Below, one piece after another: positions 55,061 through 64,000 of a DNA stretch of 64,000 nucleotides. Both the position numbers and the translations under genes were made by a program. Position 1 is the stretch's first letter, and every line of letters starts with the position of its first letter. The stretch covers positions 51,591,530 to 51,655,529 of the forward strand of contig NC_135721.1 of assembly GCF_964656455.1 (NCBI RefSeq), read 5' to 3'. The notes under the pieces were generated by a model. The model ran no database searches and was not told where the DNA came from. It worked only from the letters and a program-made list of their open reading frames with translations. This DNA comes from Halichoerus grypus. Taxonomy: Eukaryota > Chordata > Mammalia > Carnivora > Phocidae.

Positions 55061-55154
55061 CAAACAAAGAATTTAATCAATATATTTTTATAATTGTGGT
55101 TTCAAAGCAATTCAAATGTAAAAAATTATTATTGAAAGACAAAATAAAAACTTC

Positions 55155-55985
55155 ATAATAGTAACAACTAACATATTTATAAAGTGACAGGCTCTAGTCT
55201 AAATGCTTTACCTGAATTAATGTCATTTAATCCTCAGAATAGCCCAATGATGGTAAGTACCATCATTATGCCCATTTTACAGATGAGGAAACTGAGGCAT
55301 GGGGGGGATTAAGTAATTTGCCTAAAGTCACACAGCTAGTATACTGGCTCTTTAACTGTCTCTATGCTGTGATCCTGAGGCTGGAACTCTGCAAATCACA
55401 TTTCCCAAACTTCCTTGACAGCTAGCTCCCTGTTTCTGCTAATAAGAGGCACCAGAAGACTGTAGGGAGGGAGCAGGAGAGGTCTATCCTTCCTGTCTTC
55501 CAGTACTGTCAGTGGTTCCACTGTCAGCAGCAAATTGGCTCTAGCTCCCAGCTTCTTTTTGGGTCTCCCAAGCATGAATCCTGCTTCACCCCTGCAGAGA
55601 TATTTCAGCAGGGGTGGGGTAGGGAATCCTCTTCTCCCCTGAAGTTCAAGCACCAGCTGACAGTTTCCTCTCAAAGATCTGAGCACCACCACTACAGGGC
55701 CTCTCCTCTGAGCTCCCACGTTCTGGAAACAACTTCTTCCTTTTTTTCTCACAGCCCTAAAAGTGGAAGCTTTTTCCTGCAGTTACTAATTTTTTGTTAC
55801 CTCAGCTTCTCCTTTTTTCCTTTTAGTCTTCCAACATCTGTGTAACCAATTCCCTGCATTAAATACTCTGTTTGAAATAGTGCAGTTTCTATTTTTCTGA
55901 TTGCACCTTGACTTACACAATTAGTAAATGACAGAGCTGGGATTCAAATCCCATAGTTTGACTCCAGAGCTGTACTCTCAATCAC
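55155..55985 (-). repeat. MIR SINE split by an LTR
   Basis: The left part (TTAATCCTCAGAATAGCCCA, CCATTTTACAGATGAGGAAA, CTAAAGTCACACAGCTAGTA) and right part (TAGTAAATGACAGAGCTGGG, ATTCAAATCCCATAGTTTGA) form one antisense MIR that rejoins exactly at the 5-bp duplication TAGTA. Confidence 0.9.
55342..55921 (+). mobile_element. Solo LTR inserted in a MIR
   Basis: 580 bp lie between TAGTA at 55337-55341 and TAGTA at 55922-55926, a 5-bp duplication of the size produced by many retroviral integrases. The element (CAAATCACATTTCCCAAACT ... AACCAATTCCCTGCATTAAA ... GCACCTTGACTTACACAA) has an LTR-like layout with a TTAAATAC region near the end. The family is uncertain. The 118-codon minus frame inside is incidental. 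Confidence 0.65.
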
Positions 55986-56066
55986 TATTCATATTATTCT
56001 AAGCTCTTAAAAACAAAACAAAAATAAGACAAAAGAGTAAACATGACTTTGAATAACCTTGGGACA

Positions 56067-56306
56067 GGGGTGCCTGGGTGGCTCAGTCGTTAGGCATCTG
56101 CCTTCGGCTTGGGTCGTGATCCTGGAGTCCTGGGATCGAGTCCCACGTCGGGCTCCCTGCTCAGCGGGAAGCCTGCTTCTCCCTCTCCCCACTCCCCCTG
56201 CTTGTGTTCCCTCTTTTGCTGTGTCTTTCTCTGTCAAATAAATAAATAAATAAAATCTTTAAAAATAAACAAATAAATAAATAAATAAATAAATAAATAA
56301 CCAACC
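56067..56306 (+). mobile_element. Can-SINE with expanded tail
   Basis: The perfect 12-bp TSD AACCTTGGGACA is at 56055-56066 and 56307-56318. The tail contains a long (AAAT)n expansion at 56267-56300. Confidence 0.97.
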
Positions 56307-56356
56307 AACCTTGGGACAAAGAGGGACTAAACACTGTAAAATGTAATTAGAGTATT

Positions 56357-56565
56357 TATTTATTTATTTTAAAGATTTTATTTATTTGTCAGAGAGAGAG
56401 CATAGCACACAGCAGGGGGAGTGGCAGACAGAGGGAGAAGCAGGCTTCCCGCTGAGCAGGGAGCCCAACGTGGGACTCGATCCCAGGACGCTGGGATCAT
56501 GACCTGAGCCGAAGGCAGACGCTTAACCAACTGAGCCACCCAGGCATCCCTATTTATTTATTTAT
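56357..56565 (-). mobile_element. Can-SINE
   Basis: TGTAATTAGAGTATT / TGTAATTAGAATATT (one mismatch) at 56342-56356 and 56566-56580. A TATTTATTTATTTAT stretch separates the SINE head from the right TSD, which is unusual for a 5' end. Confidence 0.95.
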
Positions 56566-56671
56566 TGTAATTAGAATATTAAATAATGATTAGAGAAAAG
56601 TGAAAACTTCTGTTTCATGTGAAAGCTCTATTGACTGAGTGAAAGTCTTAGCTTTAAATGGTTTTATTTTG

Positions 56672-56893
56672 TTTGTTTGTTTTTTTTTTTTAAAGATTTT
56701 ATTTATTTATTTAATTGACAGAGAGAGAGAGAGAGACACAGCGAGAGAGGGAACACAAGTAGGGGGAGTGGGAGAGGGAGAAGCAGGCTTCTGGCTGAGC
56801 AGGGAGCCCGATGCGGGACTCGATCCCAGGACCCTGGGATCATGACCTGAGCCGGAGGCAGTCGCTTAACCAACTGAGCCACCCAGGCGTCCC
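56672..56893 (-). mobile_element. Can-SINE, young type
   Basis: The perfect 17-bp TSD TAAATGGTTTTATTTTG is at 56655-56671 and 56894-56910. Confidence 0.97.
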
Positions 56894-57031
56894 TAAATGG
56901 TTTTATTTTGAAATAAGAAAAAAGCAAATAAACCAAATATTTGTCTGAATAACAAAATAAAGCAAAGGCAAAGGAAAAACAAAATACAAATAAAAGCAGA
57001 AAATAATGAATTAGAAAAATCTCCACGGTTG

Positions 57032-57240
57032 GGGCGCCTGGGTGGCTCAGTCGTTAAGCGTCTGCCTTCGGCTCAGGTCATGATCCCAGGGTCCTGGGAT
57101 CGAGCCCCGCATCAGGCTCCCTGCTCCGCGGGAAGCCTGCTTCTCCCTCTCCCACTCCCCCTGCTTGTGTTCCCTCTCTCGCTGTGTCTCTCTCTGTCAA
57201 ATAAATAAATAAAATCTAAAAAAAAAAAAAAAAAAAAAAA
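57032..57240 (+). mobile_element. Can-SINE, youngest type
   Basis: Near-canonical sequence with a 24-nt uninterrupted A run and the perfect 18-bp TSD GAAAAATCTCCACGGTTG at 57014-57031 and 57241-57258. Judging by tail purity, it is one of the most recent insertions here. Confidence 0.98.
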
Positions 57241-57280
57241 GAAAAATCTCCACGGTTGATTTTTAAAAAGCTAATAGTAG

Positions 57281-57477
57281 GGGTGCCTGGGTGGCTCAGT
57301 CGTTAAACGTCTGCCTTCAGCTCAGGTCATGATCCCAGGGTCCTGGGATCGAGCCCCGCGCCGGGCTCCCTGCTCAGCGGGAAGCCTGCTTCTCCCTCTC
57401 CCCCTGCTTGTGTTCCCTCTCTCACTGTGTCTCTCTCTGTCAAATAAATAAATAAAATCTTTAAAAAAAAATAAAAT
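57281..57477 (+). mobile_element. Can-SINE, youngest type
   Basis: The perfect 16-bp TSD AAAAAGCTAATAGTAG is at 57265-57280 and 57478-57493. It lies only 24 bp beyond the preceding SINE's TSD, in the same orientation. Confidence 0.98.
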
Positions 57478-57899
57478 AAAAAGCTAATAGTAGTTTCTTT
57501 GAAAATATAGACAACAGTTGGCCTGATCAAATTAAATGGAGAAAAAATAAATATACAAAATTAGAAAGAGAAATGGATATAATAACAGAATATTTTTACA
57601 CTCATGAGAGAATGAAAAATACAAATGAATGAAAATAAACCACTGGTTCCCCAGAACTATTTTATGTGCTGGGGATAAAGTGGTTAATGAGATAAAATTT
57701 CTACCTTCAAATTTTACATTTATTTGATTACTTGATTAATGTTTATATCCTAACCATCTTCTTGCCTACTCTACTCAAGCTAAACTGAAAAATTTATGAT
57801 TTTTAAAATATGTAAGTCTCATGTCTATTTTTGCTTATTATTTTATCATTTGAAATATTTTCAGTGCCTGTTAGAGGTCCTTGCACATAGTGGAAAAAA

Positions 57900-58170
57900 C
57901 AGGCTGCAATGCAGTATATTCTCTTTAAACCAAAACTATTACACACACGTTTATCATAATATATATGCATATTGAAAACAATAGGAAGGATATCCTTCTA
58001 ACTGTGTGGGGTTTACTTGTGAATAATAAGATCAATTATTTTTATTTTCTTCTTTCTGCTTTTCTATATTTCCAAATTTTACAAAATGGTTATGTATTAT
58101 CATAACTAGAAAAACAGTTTTAAAAATAAGTCATCAAAAAAAAAAAAAAGAAAAAAAGAAAAAAAGCCAA
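57900..58170 (+). repeat. L1ME-like 3' end
   Basis: AACAATAGGAAGGATATCCT, TTTCTTCTTTCTGCTTTTCT, ATATTTCCAAATTTTACAAA and GGTTATGTATTATCATAACT follow the L1ME 3' terminus. An A-rich tract follows at 58136-58168. Confidence 0.5.
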
Positions 58171-58334
58171 AGATCAAATTGCGAAAAAGGGCTTTCCATT
58201 TCTGTGACAATGGTTTTAATTAATGCCCAATCTAAAGTAGTCACAGAGGTACTCTATCACATCACCCTAGTCTAATGATCTGTATGGCATTCATCACTAT
58301 CTAACATTTTCCTTGACTTGTTTGCTTATTTATT

Positions 58335-58480
58335 GTGTTCTCCTCACCCTGACCCCAGTGTAAACTCTCTTACAAGAAGAAACCTTGTTTATCTTGTTCC
58401 ATATCATCTTCCCTGTGCCTAGAAAAGTGCCTTGCACACTGGAGGAGCTCAATATTAAATAAATTGATTTAACTGAATAA
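58335..58480 (+). repeat. L2 3' end
   Basis: TGTAAACTCTCTTACAAGAA, CTTCCCTGTGCCTAGAAAAG and TGCCTTGCACACTGGAGGAG then CTCAATATTAAATAAATTGA: the standard L2 3' terminus. Confidence 0.7.
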
Positions 58481-58629
58481 AGAGCATTTTCAAATCAACT
58501 CTTAAGAAGAAATACTCCAACAGAAAAATGGAAAAGGATGTAACTTTAAAATGAAGAAATATACATATCCAATGAGTATGAGACTATAAACTCTGTAAGG
58601 GAAGGAATATATCTACCTTATTTATCATT

Positions 58630-59060
58630 GTTTCCAGCTCCTGATGATAAAGTATAGTTGGAAGAAGGGCAGGCAGGGACAAAGGGCCCCCCCCCCCCGC
58701 CCCCACGAGGGAACCACCCTTAAAAGGATTTTTATGCTACTCTGGAAGGAGCCCTCCACCTTTTCCCACGTGATAGATGACAAAAACCTGATTGGATGAC
58801 AGGTGCATAGAGGGTTGATCAGATTAAAACAGCCCACCAACAAGCCCATAAAAACCCCTAGACTTAGAAACTTCCCTGTGGCAACCTTCTCGGGTCCCCT
58901 CCCTCTTTGGGAGCTTTGTACTATCACTCAATAAACTTTACTATCCTCAATAAACTTTGCTTTGCTGCCTACCACTCTTCTTCTGGTCTACCTCTTCATT
59001 CTTCAAAACGGCGTGACCAAGAACCTCGGGCACCGAAGTCAAAGAAATCCTGTAACACTA
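58630..59060 (+). mobile_element. Gammaretrovirus-like (ERV1-type) solo LTR
   Basis: Compact LTR layout: U3 with GCCCATAAAAACCCCTAGAC (TATA-like 58847-58854), GGGAGCTTTGTACTATCACT, polyadenylation signals AATAAA at 58930-58935 and again at 58949-58954, and a U5-like end reaching CTGTAACA near 59058. No gag/pol/env adjoins. The exact left border and TSD are uncertain. A poly(C) run lies at 58686-58698. Confidence 0.7.
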
Positions 59061-59129
59061 GCATAGTTTTGGCATGTAACAAGTACATAACTAAACAACT
59101 AATGAATGAAGTAATGAACATGATGTTAA

Positions 59130-59620
59130 AGAAAAAATTTTCATGACACTTGTCAAAGACAGTAAGGAAGATTTTATTCAAAAAAAAAAAAAAAAAGAGG
59201 AACTATTGCAATGAGGGTTTTGTAGTAAGGGAGAGAGATGGAGCTCAAGTCCAAATACAACCAGGATAGGTGGAGACTTATAGCCAAGGGTGGGGGTTGG
59301 TGGATAGAAAATTCCTAAGAGAAGAAACATCAAGAGGAGAAACATCAAGCTAGGGGGATTCTTTGCTATATAGACTCAATAGGATTCTCACTGAAGGTAG
59401 GCCAAGGTGGTAAGACATGGAGAGAGGGGGATGAGAAATTTGATCAGATATCAAAAGTGATCAGATTTCAAGGATGGGGGGGATTTTTGCTAAACTGACT
59501 CAACAGGATTCTTGCTAAAACTGGACTAAGTGGGCCAAGCACAGAGCCCAGGGTCAAGATCTAGTCAAAAAGAGGACTCAGAGGAGCCTGGCTCAAGTTT
59601 GGCTAAGGAGAGAGTCCCCA
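59130..59620 (-). mobile_element. Probable LTR, antisense
   Basis: Read on the minus strand it has a TATA-like GCTATAAGTCTCC (about 59273-59285), a polyadenylation signal AATAAA (59173-59178) and a U3-like region with CTTGACCCTGGGCTCTG. It faces the ERV1-type LTR on its left. The family is unknown and the call rests on layout. Confidence 0.4.
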
Positions 59621-59732
59621 TCAATAAAAAGTACCCAAGGTCACTAAGTTGAACAATGACAATTTAAAACAATGAGCACCATCTCTACCTATCAAATGGG
59701 ATAGATTTCTCTTTTAACTGTACAAACTCAGT

Positions 59733-59908
59733 GTTTTTTGTTTGTTTTTTAGAGAGAATGAGCACATATGAGCAGGGAAGGGCAGAGTAAGAGAATCTTA
59801 AGCAGGCTCCACACCAAGCATGTGGGAGCCATTCTCACAACCCTGAGATCATGACCTGAGCTGAATTCAAGAGTTGGACGCTTAACTGACTGAGGCACCC
59901 AGGCGCTC
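59733..59908 (-). mobile_element. Can-SINE (older variant)
   Basis: Diverged antisense copy with a short GTTTTTTGTTTGTTTTTTAG tail and head GAGTTGGACGCTTAACTGAC. Confidence 0.87.
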
Positions 59909-59929
59909 AGACTGAATGTCTTCTTTTAA

Positions 59930-60045
59930 GACCAAAGGCTCCTTGAGGGCAAAGAGTGTATCTATTTTGTTCATTGCAATAAAATTTCTGGTGTGTAACC
60001 CATGGTAGGTGTTTAATAAATATATGTTAACTGAATCAAGAGTGG
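59930..60045 (+). repeat. L2 3' end
   Basis: AAAGGCTCCTTGAGGGCAAA, GAGTGTATCTATTTTGTTCA and ATGGTAGGTGTTTAATAAAT are the L2 3' terminus in order. Confidence 0.7.
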
Positions 60046-60237
60046 AGAGCAAATCAGTATAACTTTCCTGGAGGAAACATAACTAAGTATGTATGTGAAT
60101 AATATACATGTAAATGTAATGTAAATATAGGTACTACATATGTAAAACAGTAAAATTTTAAAATAAAACAATAAAATATTCAACAGTAAAGAACTGATTA
60201 TTGAGCATCCATTAAAAATAATGTTTCCAGGGGCGCC

Positions 60238-60422
60238 TGGGTGGCTCAGTCGTTAAGCGTCTGCCTTCGGCTCAGGTCATGATCCCGGGGTCCTGGGATC
60301 GAGTCCCACATCGGGCTCCCTGCTCAGCGGGAAGCCTGCTTCTCCCTCTTCCACTCCCCCTGCTTGTGTTCCTGCTCTCGCTATCTCTCTCTCTGTAAAA
60401 TAAATAAAATCTTTAAAAAAAA
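60238..60422 (+). mobile_element. Can-SINE, young type
   Basis: The perfect 14-bp TSD AAAAATAATGTTTC is at 60224-60237 and 60423-60436. Confidence 0.97.
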
Positions 60423-60554
60423 AAAAATAATGTTTCTGGAGAATATATAATGAAGTGGGAAACTATTAAATAAAAAAACATAGTAGAATGTACCAAATAT
60501 GCAATGGGATCTAATATGGTAAAAAAAAAACCCAACTGTATTTATATACTGGAA

Positions 60555-61837
60555 AAAATGCTAAAAGGAAATTGATCAAAGTAGCAGAAATAAATGGAAA
60601 GGCATTCCATGATCATGGATTGGAAGAATTAATATTGTGAAAATGTCTATACTACCCAAAGCAATCTACAGACTCAGTGCAATCCCTAAAATACCAAGGG
60701 TACATTTCACATAAATAGAAAAAAAAAATCCCAAAATTTGTATGGAACCATAAAACACCCCAAATAGCCAAAGCAATCTTGAGAAAGAAGAACAAAAGCA
60801 TCATGCTCCCTAATTTCAAACTATGTTACAAAGCTATACTAATTAAAACAGTATGGTGCTGAGCTAAAACAAATATATCAATGGAACAGAGAGCCCAGAA
60901 ATAAACCCCTGCATATATGGTCAATTAGTTTAAGACAAAGAAGCCAAGAATATGCAATGGGGAAAAAAACAGTCTCTTCAATAAATGATGTTGGAAAAAC
61001 TAGACAGCCACATGTGTAAGAATGAAACTGGATCACTATCTTACATTGTACACAAAAATCACCTCAAAATGGATTAATGACTTGAACCCGAAACCATAAA
61101 ACTAGAAGAAAACATAGGTAGTAAGCTCCTTGACATAGGTCGTGGAGATTATTTTTTAAAATCTGACACCAAAAGCAACAAGAGCAAAAATAAACACCAA
61201 ACTAAAAAGCTTCTGCACAGCAAAGGAAACCATCAACAAGATGAAAAGGCAACCTACTGCATGGGTGAAAATGTTTATAAATCATATATCTGATACTGGG
61301 CTCATACCCGAAACATAAAGAACTCCTACAACTCAATAGCAAAAAAATCTCTCAAACAGTCCAATTAAAAGATGGGCAGAAGATGTGAACAGACATTTTT
61401 CCAAACAAACAAAAACATACAGATAATCAACAGGTACATAAAAAGATGCTCTATATCATTAATCATTAGGGTAATGCCAATTAAAACCACAATGAGACAT
61501 CACCTCACACCTGTTAGGATGACTAGTATCAAAAAGACATGAAATAACACATGTTGGTGAGGGTGTGGAGAAAAAGGAACTCCTGGGCACTGCTGGTGGG
61601 AATGTAAATTGGTGTAGACACTACGGAAAACAGTATGATGGTTCCTCAAAAAAATTAAAAATAAAACTACCATATGATCCAGCAATTTTACCTCTGGGTA
61701 TTTATCTAAAGGTAACAAAACCACTAACTCAAACAGATATCTGCAACCCCATGTTCATTACAGCATTATTTACAATAGCCAATATATGGAAACAAGCTAA
61801 GTGTCCATCAGTGGATGAATGGATAAAGAAATTGTGA

Positions 61838-61881
<44 letters not shown>

Positions 61882-62154
61882 ATGGAATATTATTCAGCCA
61901 TAGACAAGAATGAGATCTTGCCATTTGTAACAACATGGATGGACCTAGAAGGCATCATGCTAAGTGAAATAAGTCAGACAAAGTCAAATACCAAATGATC
62001 TCTCTCACATGTGGAGTCTAAAAAATAAATATATTAAGCTTATAGGTACAGAGAACAGATTGATGGATGCCAGAGGCAGGGGGTGATGGGTGGGAGAAAT
62101 GGGTGAACTGGGTTTTTTTTTTGGTCTGTTTAAATAAATTGAATTAAAAAAAAA
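60555..62154 (+). mobile_element. L1MA-like element, ORF2 C-terminal half and 3' end
   Basis: About 1.6 kb of sense L1 in order: GGCATTCCATGATCATGGAT, GAGAAAGAAGAACAAAAGCA, AGATGGGCAGAAGATGTGAA, GTTGGTGAGGGTGTGGAGAA, CATCAGTGGATGAATGGATA, then a short 3'UTR and A tail. Sequence quality is intermediate: older than the carnivore L1s, younger than the L1M/L1ME pieces. Frames are broken, and a (GT)n tract sits in ORF2. Confidence 0.88.
61840..61879. repeat. (GT)n microsatellite inside L1 ORF2
   Basis: About 20 GT units just after the codons for a DEWIKK-like motif, the same L1 site as the tract at 21266-21299. Confidence 0.96.
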
Positions 62155-62580
62155 GGACTGAGAGCTGTTTGTTGGACATAGTAATGTGGAGAACTAGTAG
62201 AGATGACAAGGATAGACAACTGTACTGATGTGCTTTGCTGGAAAGAGGTGGAGAAAAATGGGGTAGTTGCTGGAGAATGAAAACTCAAGGTAAATTGATA
62301 TTAAACTAATGACATTAAAATAAACTGCAGGAGAAGGTGGAAATGAGTGACCTAGAACGTCTCAGGTACCTTTCATATTGTTAGAGAGAACTGAATATCC
62401 TGTACATTTTAGTAATCCTTCGAGATTTACTGATCATCAAACTTTCGGGTCTAGAAACTTTTGTGATGAAGGAATTCTTCTAAAAGAATATTTCTGTGGT
62501 TAATTAGACTATTAGAGCTCAATCTAATTAGGACCCTGATAAGAAGCATTACATATGTTTCAGTATTTTGATATATTTTT
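62155..62580. other. unassigned sequence
   Basis: Nothing recognised. Confidence 0.5.
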
Positions 62581-62584
62581 TTCA

Positions 62585-62760
62585 TTAAATTACTAATTTT
62601 TTGTTCAAAATATTTATTGAGCACCCATTATGTATGTGTGAGTCAACTGCAAAGGACAGAAAGATGAGTGTGATGTAATCCTGAAGGGAGAAACAGGTTA
62701 ACCAACGATGACAGTACGAACTGATTTGGGCTATAATGGAGGTACATTCAAAGTTCTACA
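62585..62760 (-). repeat. L2 3' end, antisense
   Basis: TTCAAAATATTTATTGAGCA, CCCATTATGTATGTGTGAGT and ACTGATTTGGGCTATAATGG fit reverse-complement L2. Confidence 0.5.
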
Positions 62761-62934
62761 GTAACAGTAAGTAGCAGAACACAGCAGAAGGAGTAGCTGA
62801 AAGATTTATAGGGCAACTAAAAACAGAAAAGGGATTTAGACCTCCAACAGGCTGTTGGACTGGATATGCTGAGAGGTCCTTGAAATTTTGAGCTTCCTGA
62901 AAATAGTCAATGCAAAAAAAAAAAGTCAATAGCA

Positions 62935-63035
62935 GTTATCTCTGAGTGACTTTTATTCTTTATCCTACTTTCTTCAGTGATTATGTAATTACCTTTCTAA
63001 CCAGAAAACAAAAACAATAAATGTTCTTGTTAAAG
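62935..63035 (+). repeat. L1ME-like 3' end (short)
   Basis: GCAGTTATCTCTGAGTGACT and CAGTGATTATGTAATTACCT with an A-rich end resemble an L1ME terminus. Confidence 0.4.
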
Positions 63036-63065
63036 AAGGAAAATGGTTGTTATAATTTCCCTTCT

Positions 63066-63150
63066 GCTAAACAGTGGTTCTCAAACTTGAATATGAATCA
63101 GAATCACCTGGATGGTTGGTGAAAGGGGACTGCTGCCCCTGCCTCTACCT
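63066..63150 (+). repeat. MER5A-like partial copy
   Basis: CAGTGGTTCTCAAACTTGAA followed by ATCAGAATCACCTGGATGGT is the 5' end of MER5A (hAT-Charlie). Confidence 0.75.
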
Positions 63151-63292
63151 AAATACGTTCTAACTGTTTTTACTACGATTGTGCCTTTCTTACCAGTTTT
63201 AGTTCCTGTCGTTTAATACACTTAATTTTACAGGATATTTTAAATTCCTTGAAAGGATTATATATATATATATTTTTTTAAATAAGAAAGGC

Positions 63293-63298
63293 TTTATT
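63293..63298 (-). terminator. Polyadenylation signal of the CETN2 retrocopy
   Basis: AATAAA on the minus strand, about 14 nt upstream of the A-tract and about 460 nt after the stop codon. It was copied from the parent mRNA. Confidence 0.75.
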
Positions 63299-63759
63299 TT
63301 TAAGACAAAACAAATAGCACAAACACACATCCAAATGCATGTAAGTTCATTGGGTTTTATAAAAGAGAAAGCGGCACTCAGGTGTCAGTTCTAACTAGAA
63401 ACATCAAGGAGATGCCCCTGCTTCTGGTGGCATGGATACAACATGTGCTTGTCTAAAAAGTCGTTCTGGGTGGCATCATTGTGGAAATGCATGACAAGAG
63501 TGAGGTGATACAAGGCAGAAATGCAGGTGGGTGAAACTTTAAGACCCTTTTCACCACCCTAATGTGCTTTTGTTTTGCTCTGGGGAATTGAAGCAATCCC
63601 CAGGTCACCTTAAAAAGAACTTAAATGTCAAAGAACACTTTCAAATACCTAAGAGAGATTTAAGATTGTTACTAAAGTTATACAGGGAGGTCAGGAGGAG
63701 AAAATAGTTTATGTTCTCAAAACCCAGGTTTCACACAATATGAAAAGAAGAGGCTGATT

Positions 63760-64000
63760 TTAGTAAAGGCTGGTCTTTTTCATGATGCGCAGGAACTCCT
63801 GCTCATTGACTTTTCCATCTCCATCTCTATCAGCCTCATCGATCATTTCCTGTAGCTCCTTATCAGTGAGGTTCTCACCCAACTCCTTGGCCACACGCTT
63901 TAGATTTTTGAATGATATCTTCCCAGTTTCATCATCATCAAAGAGCTTGAAAGCTTTCAGAATTTCTTCTTTGGTATCTTTCTCAGACATTTTCTGAGTC
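63760..64000 (-). CDS. CETN2: Centrin-2-like C-terminal half, open frame (partial)
   Basis: The frame enters from the right edge as T-Q-K-M-S-E-K-D and ends KKTSLY-stop (TAA, 63760-63762), matching human centrin-2 residues ~94-172. It holds EF-hand 3 ([12 protein letters not shown]) and EF-hand 4 ([12 protein letters not shown]) of this four-EF-hand Ca2+-binding protein of centrioles and of the XPC DNA-repair complex. KAFKLF and RVAKELG favour CETN2 over the retrogene CETN1. Two Glu-to-Lys changes, at about residues 140 and 156, fit G-to-A transitions; the second is position 7 of the EF4 loop. The terminal KKTSLY with its phosphorylatable Ser is kept. No stop or frameshift is seen. Because it looks like a retrocopy, expression is doubtful; an upstream start outside the window is assumed. 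Confidence 0.75.
   Translation of the reverse strand, partial: TQKMSEKDTKEEILKAFKLFDDDETGKISFKNLKRVAKELGENLTDKELQEMIDEADRDGDGKVNEQEFLRIMKKTSLY

Larger units (their letters stand above)
56920..57610 (+). repeat. L1M ORF2 N-terminal segment, hit by two SINEs
   Basis: ATACAAATAAAAGCAGAAAA, TAATGAATTAGAAAAATCTC, TTTCTTTGAAAATATAGACA and GGCCTGATCAAATTAAATGG match an old L1 ORF2 segment once both SINEs are removed. Confidence 0.65.
63273..64000 (-). pseudogene. CETN2: CETN2 (centrin-2) processed retrocopy, continues past window
   Basis: On the minus strand a centrin-2 reading frame is followed by about 460 nt of 3'UTR, an AATAAA signal and, ~14 nt later, a short A-tract (T at 63273-63279) merging into (TA)n. 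The coding part runs without an intron for 80 codons, including the junction before EMIDEAD where calmodulin-family genes commonly carry an intron (from memory). Frame, UTR, signal and A-tract together indicate reverse transcription of a spliced mRNA. The 5' end and the far TSD lie outside the window. A live CETN2 terminal exon is the alternative but would have to be unusually long. Confidence 0.75.

Noticed and set aside
55396..55752. 118-codon minus-strand frame
   Set aside because: It lies wholly inside a solo LTR in antisense, and no retroviral or host domain is visible.
58630..59620. A possible complete provirus between LTR-like units
   Set aside because: The two units are in opposite orientation and only ~100 bp apart, with no gag, pol or env sequence between them.

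Overview
The window is mammalian nuclear DNA, almost certainly from a caniform carnivore. The diagnostic signal is about 48 copies of a tRNA-derived Can-SINE (SINEC): a tRNA-like head with a GGGTGGCTCAGTCGGTTAAG-type A box and a GGATCGAGTCCC-type B box, a CT-rich body and an (AAATAAAT)nAAAATCTT tail. The most uniform copies carry the CCCTGCTTGTGTTCCCTCTCTCGCTGTGTCTC body that I associate with arctoid carnivores (bears, seals, mustelids) rather than dog, but the genus cannot be fixed by eye. Young L1 3' ends with a carnivore-type GC-rich 3'UTR support this. Nothing looks bacterial, viral-episomal or organellar.

There is only one recognisable protein-coding stretch. At the right edge, on the minus strand, lies the C-terminal half of a centrin-2 reading frame with its 3'UTR, polyadenylation signal and a short A-tract. 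I read this as a processed, intronless CETN2 retrocopy that continues beyond the window. The many other short open frames belong to SINEs, L1 (sense or antisense), LTRs, microsatellites or chance. No host exon, tRNA gene, rRNA or recognisable ncRNA gene was found.

Layout. 1-3.4 kb: ancient MER5/L2 and a young 5'-truncated L1. 3.4-7.1 kb: two old antisense L1M copies, hit by SINEs and by a small retrocopy of an unknown mRNA 3' end. 7-13.7 kb: L2, MIR, an ERVL-MaLR-type LTR, microsatellites, low-copy sequence and a strong CTCF-like motif at 10.72 kb. 13.8-20.6 kb: L1M/L1ME with many SINEs and a Tigger-like DNA transposon. 20.6-30 kb: two young L1 3' ends, another Tigger-like element, low-copy DNA with two nuclear-factor-type motifs near 24.35 kb, then a dense SINE cluster. 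30-41 kb: remains of an ancient L3/CR1 LINE (minus), low-copy DNA and LTRs. 41-50 kb: L1M, a longer L1, a SINE trio and a SINE with an apparent 3' transduction. 50-60 kb: several solo LTRs, L1M/HAL1-type sequence and more SINEs. 60-64 kb: an L1MA-like element and the CETN2 retrocopy.

The sequence shows layered retrotransposition rather than a pathway. L1 machinery mobilised itself, the SINEs and at least two host mRNAs, and most young insertions keep clear target-site duplications (TSDs), so insertion order can be read directly. Repeat family names were assigned from memory of consensus sequences, without a database search. I found no convincing novel biological system; the best leads are the CETN2 retrocopy, the CTCF-like site, the SINE 3' transduction and the long L3/CR1 relic.
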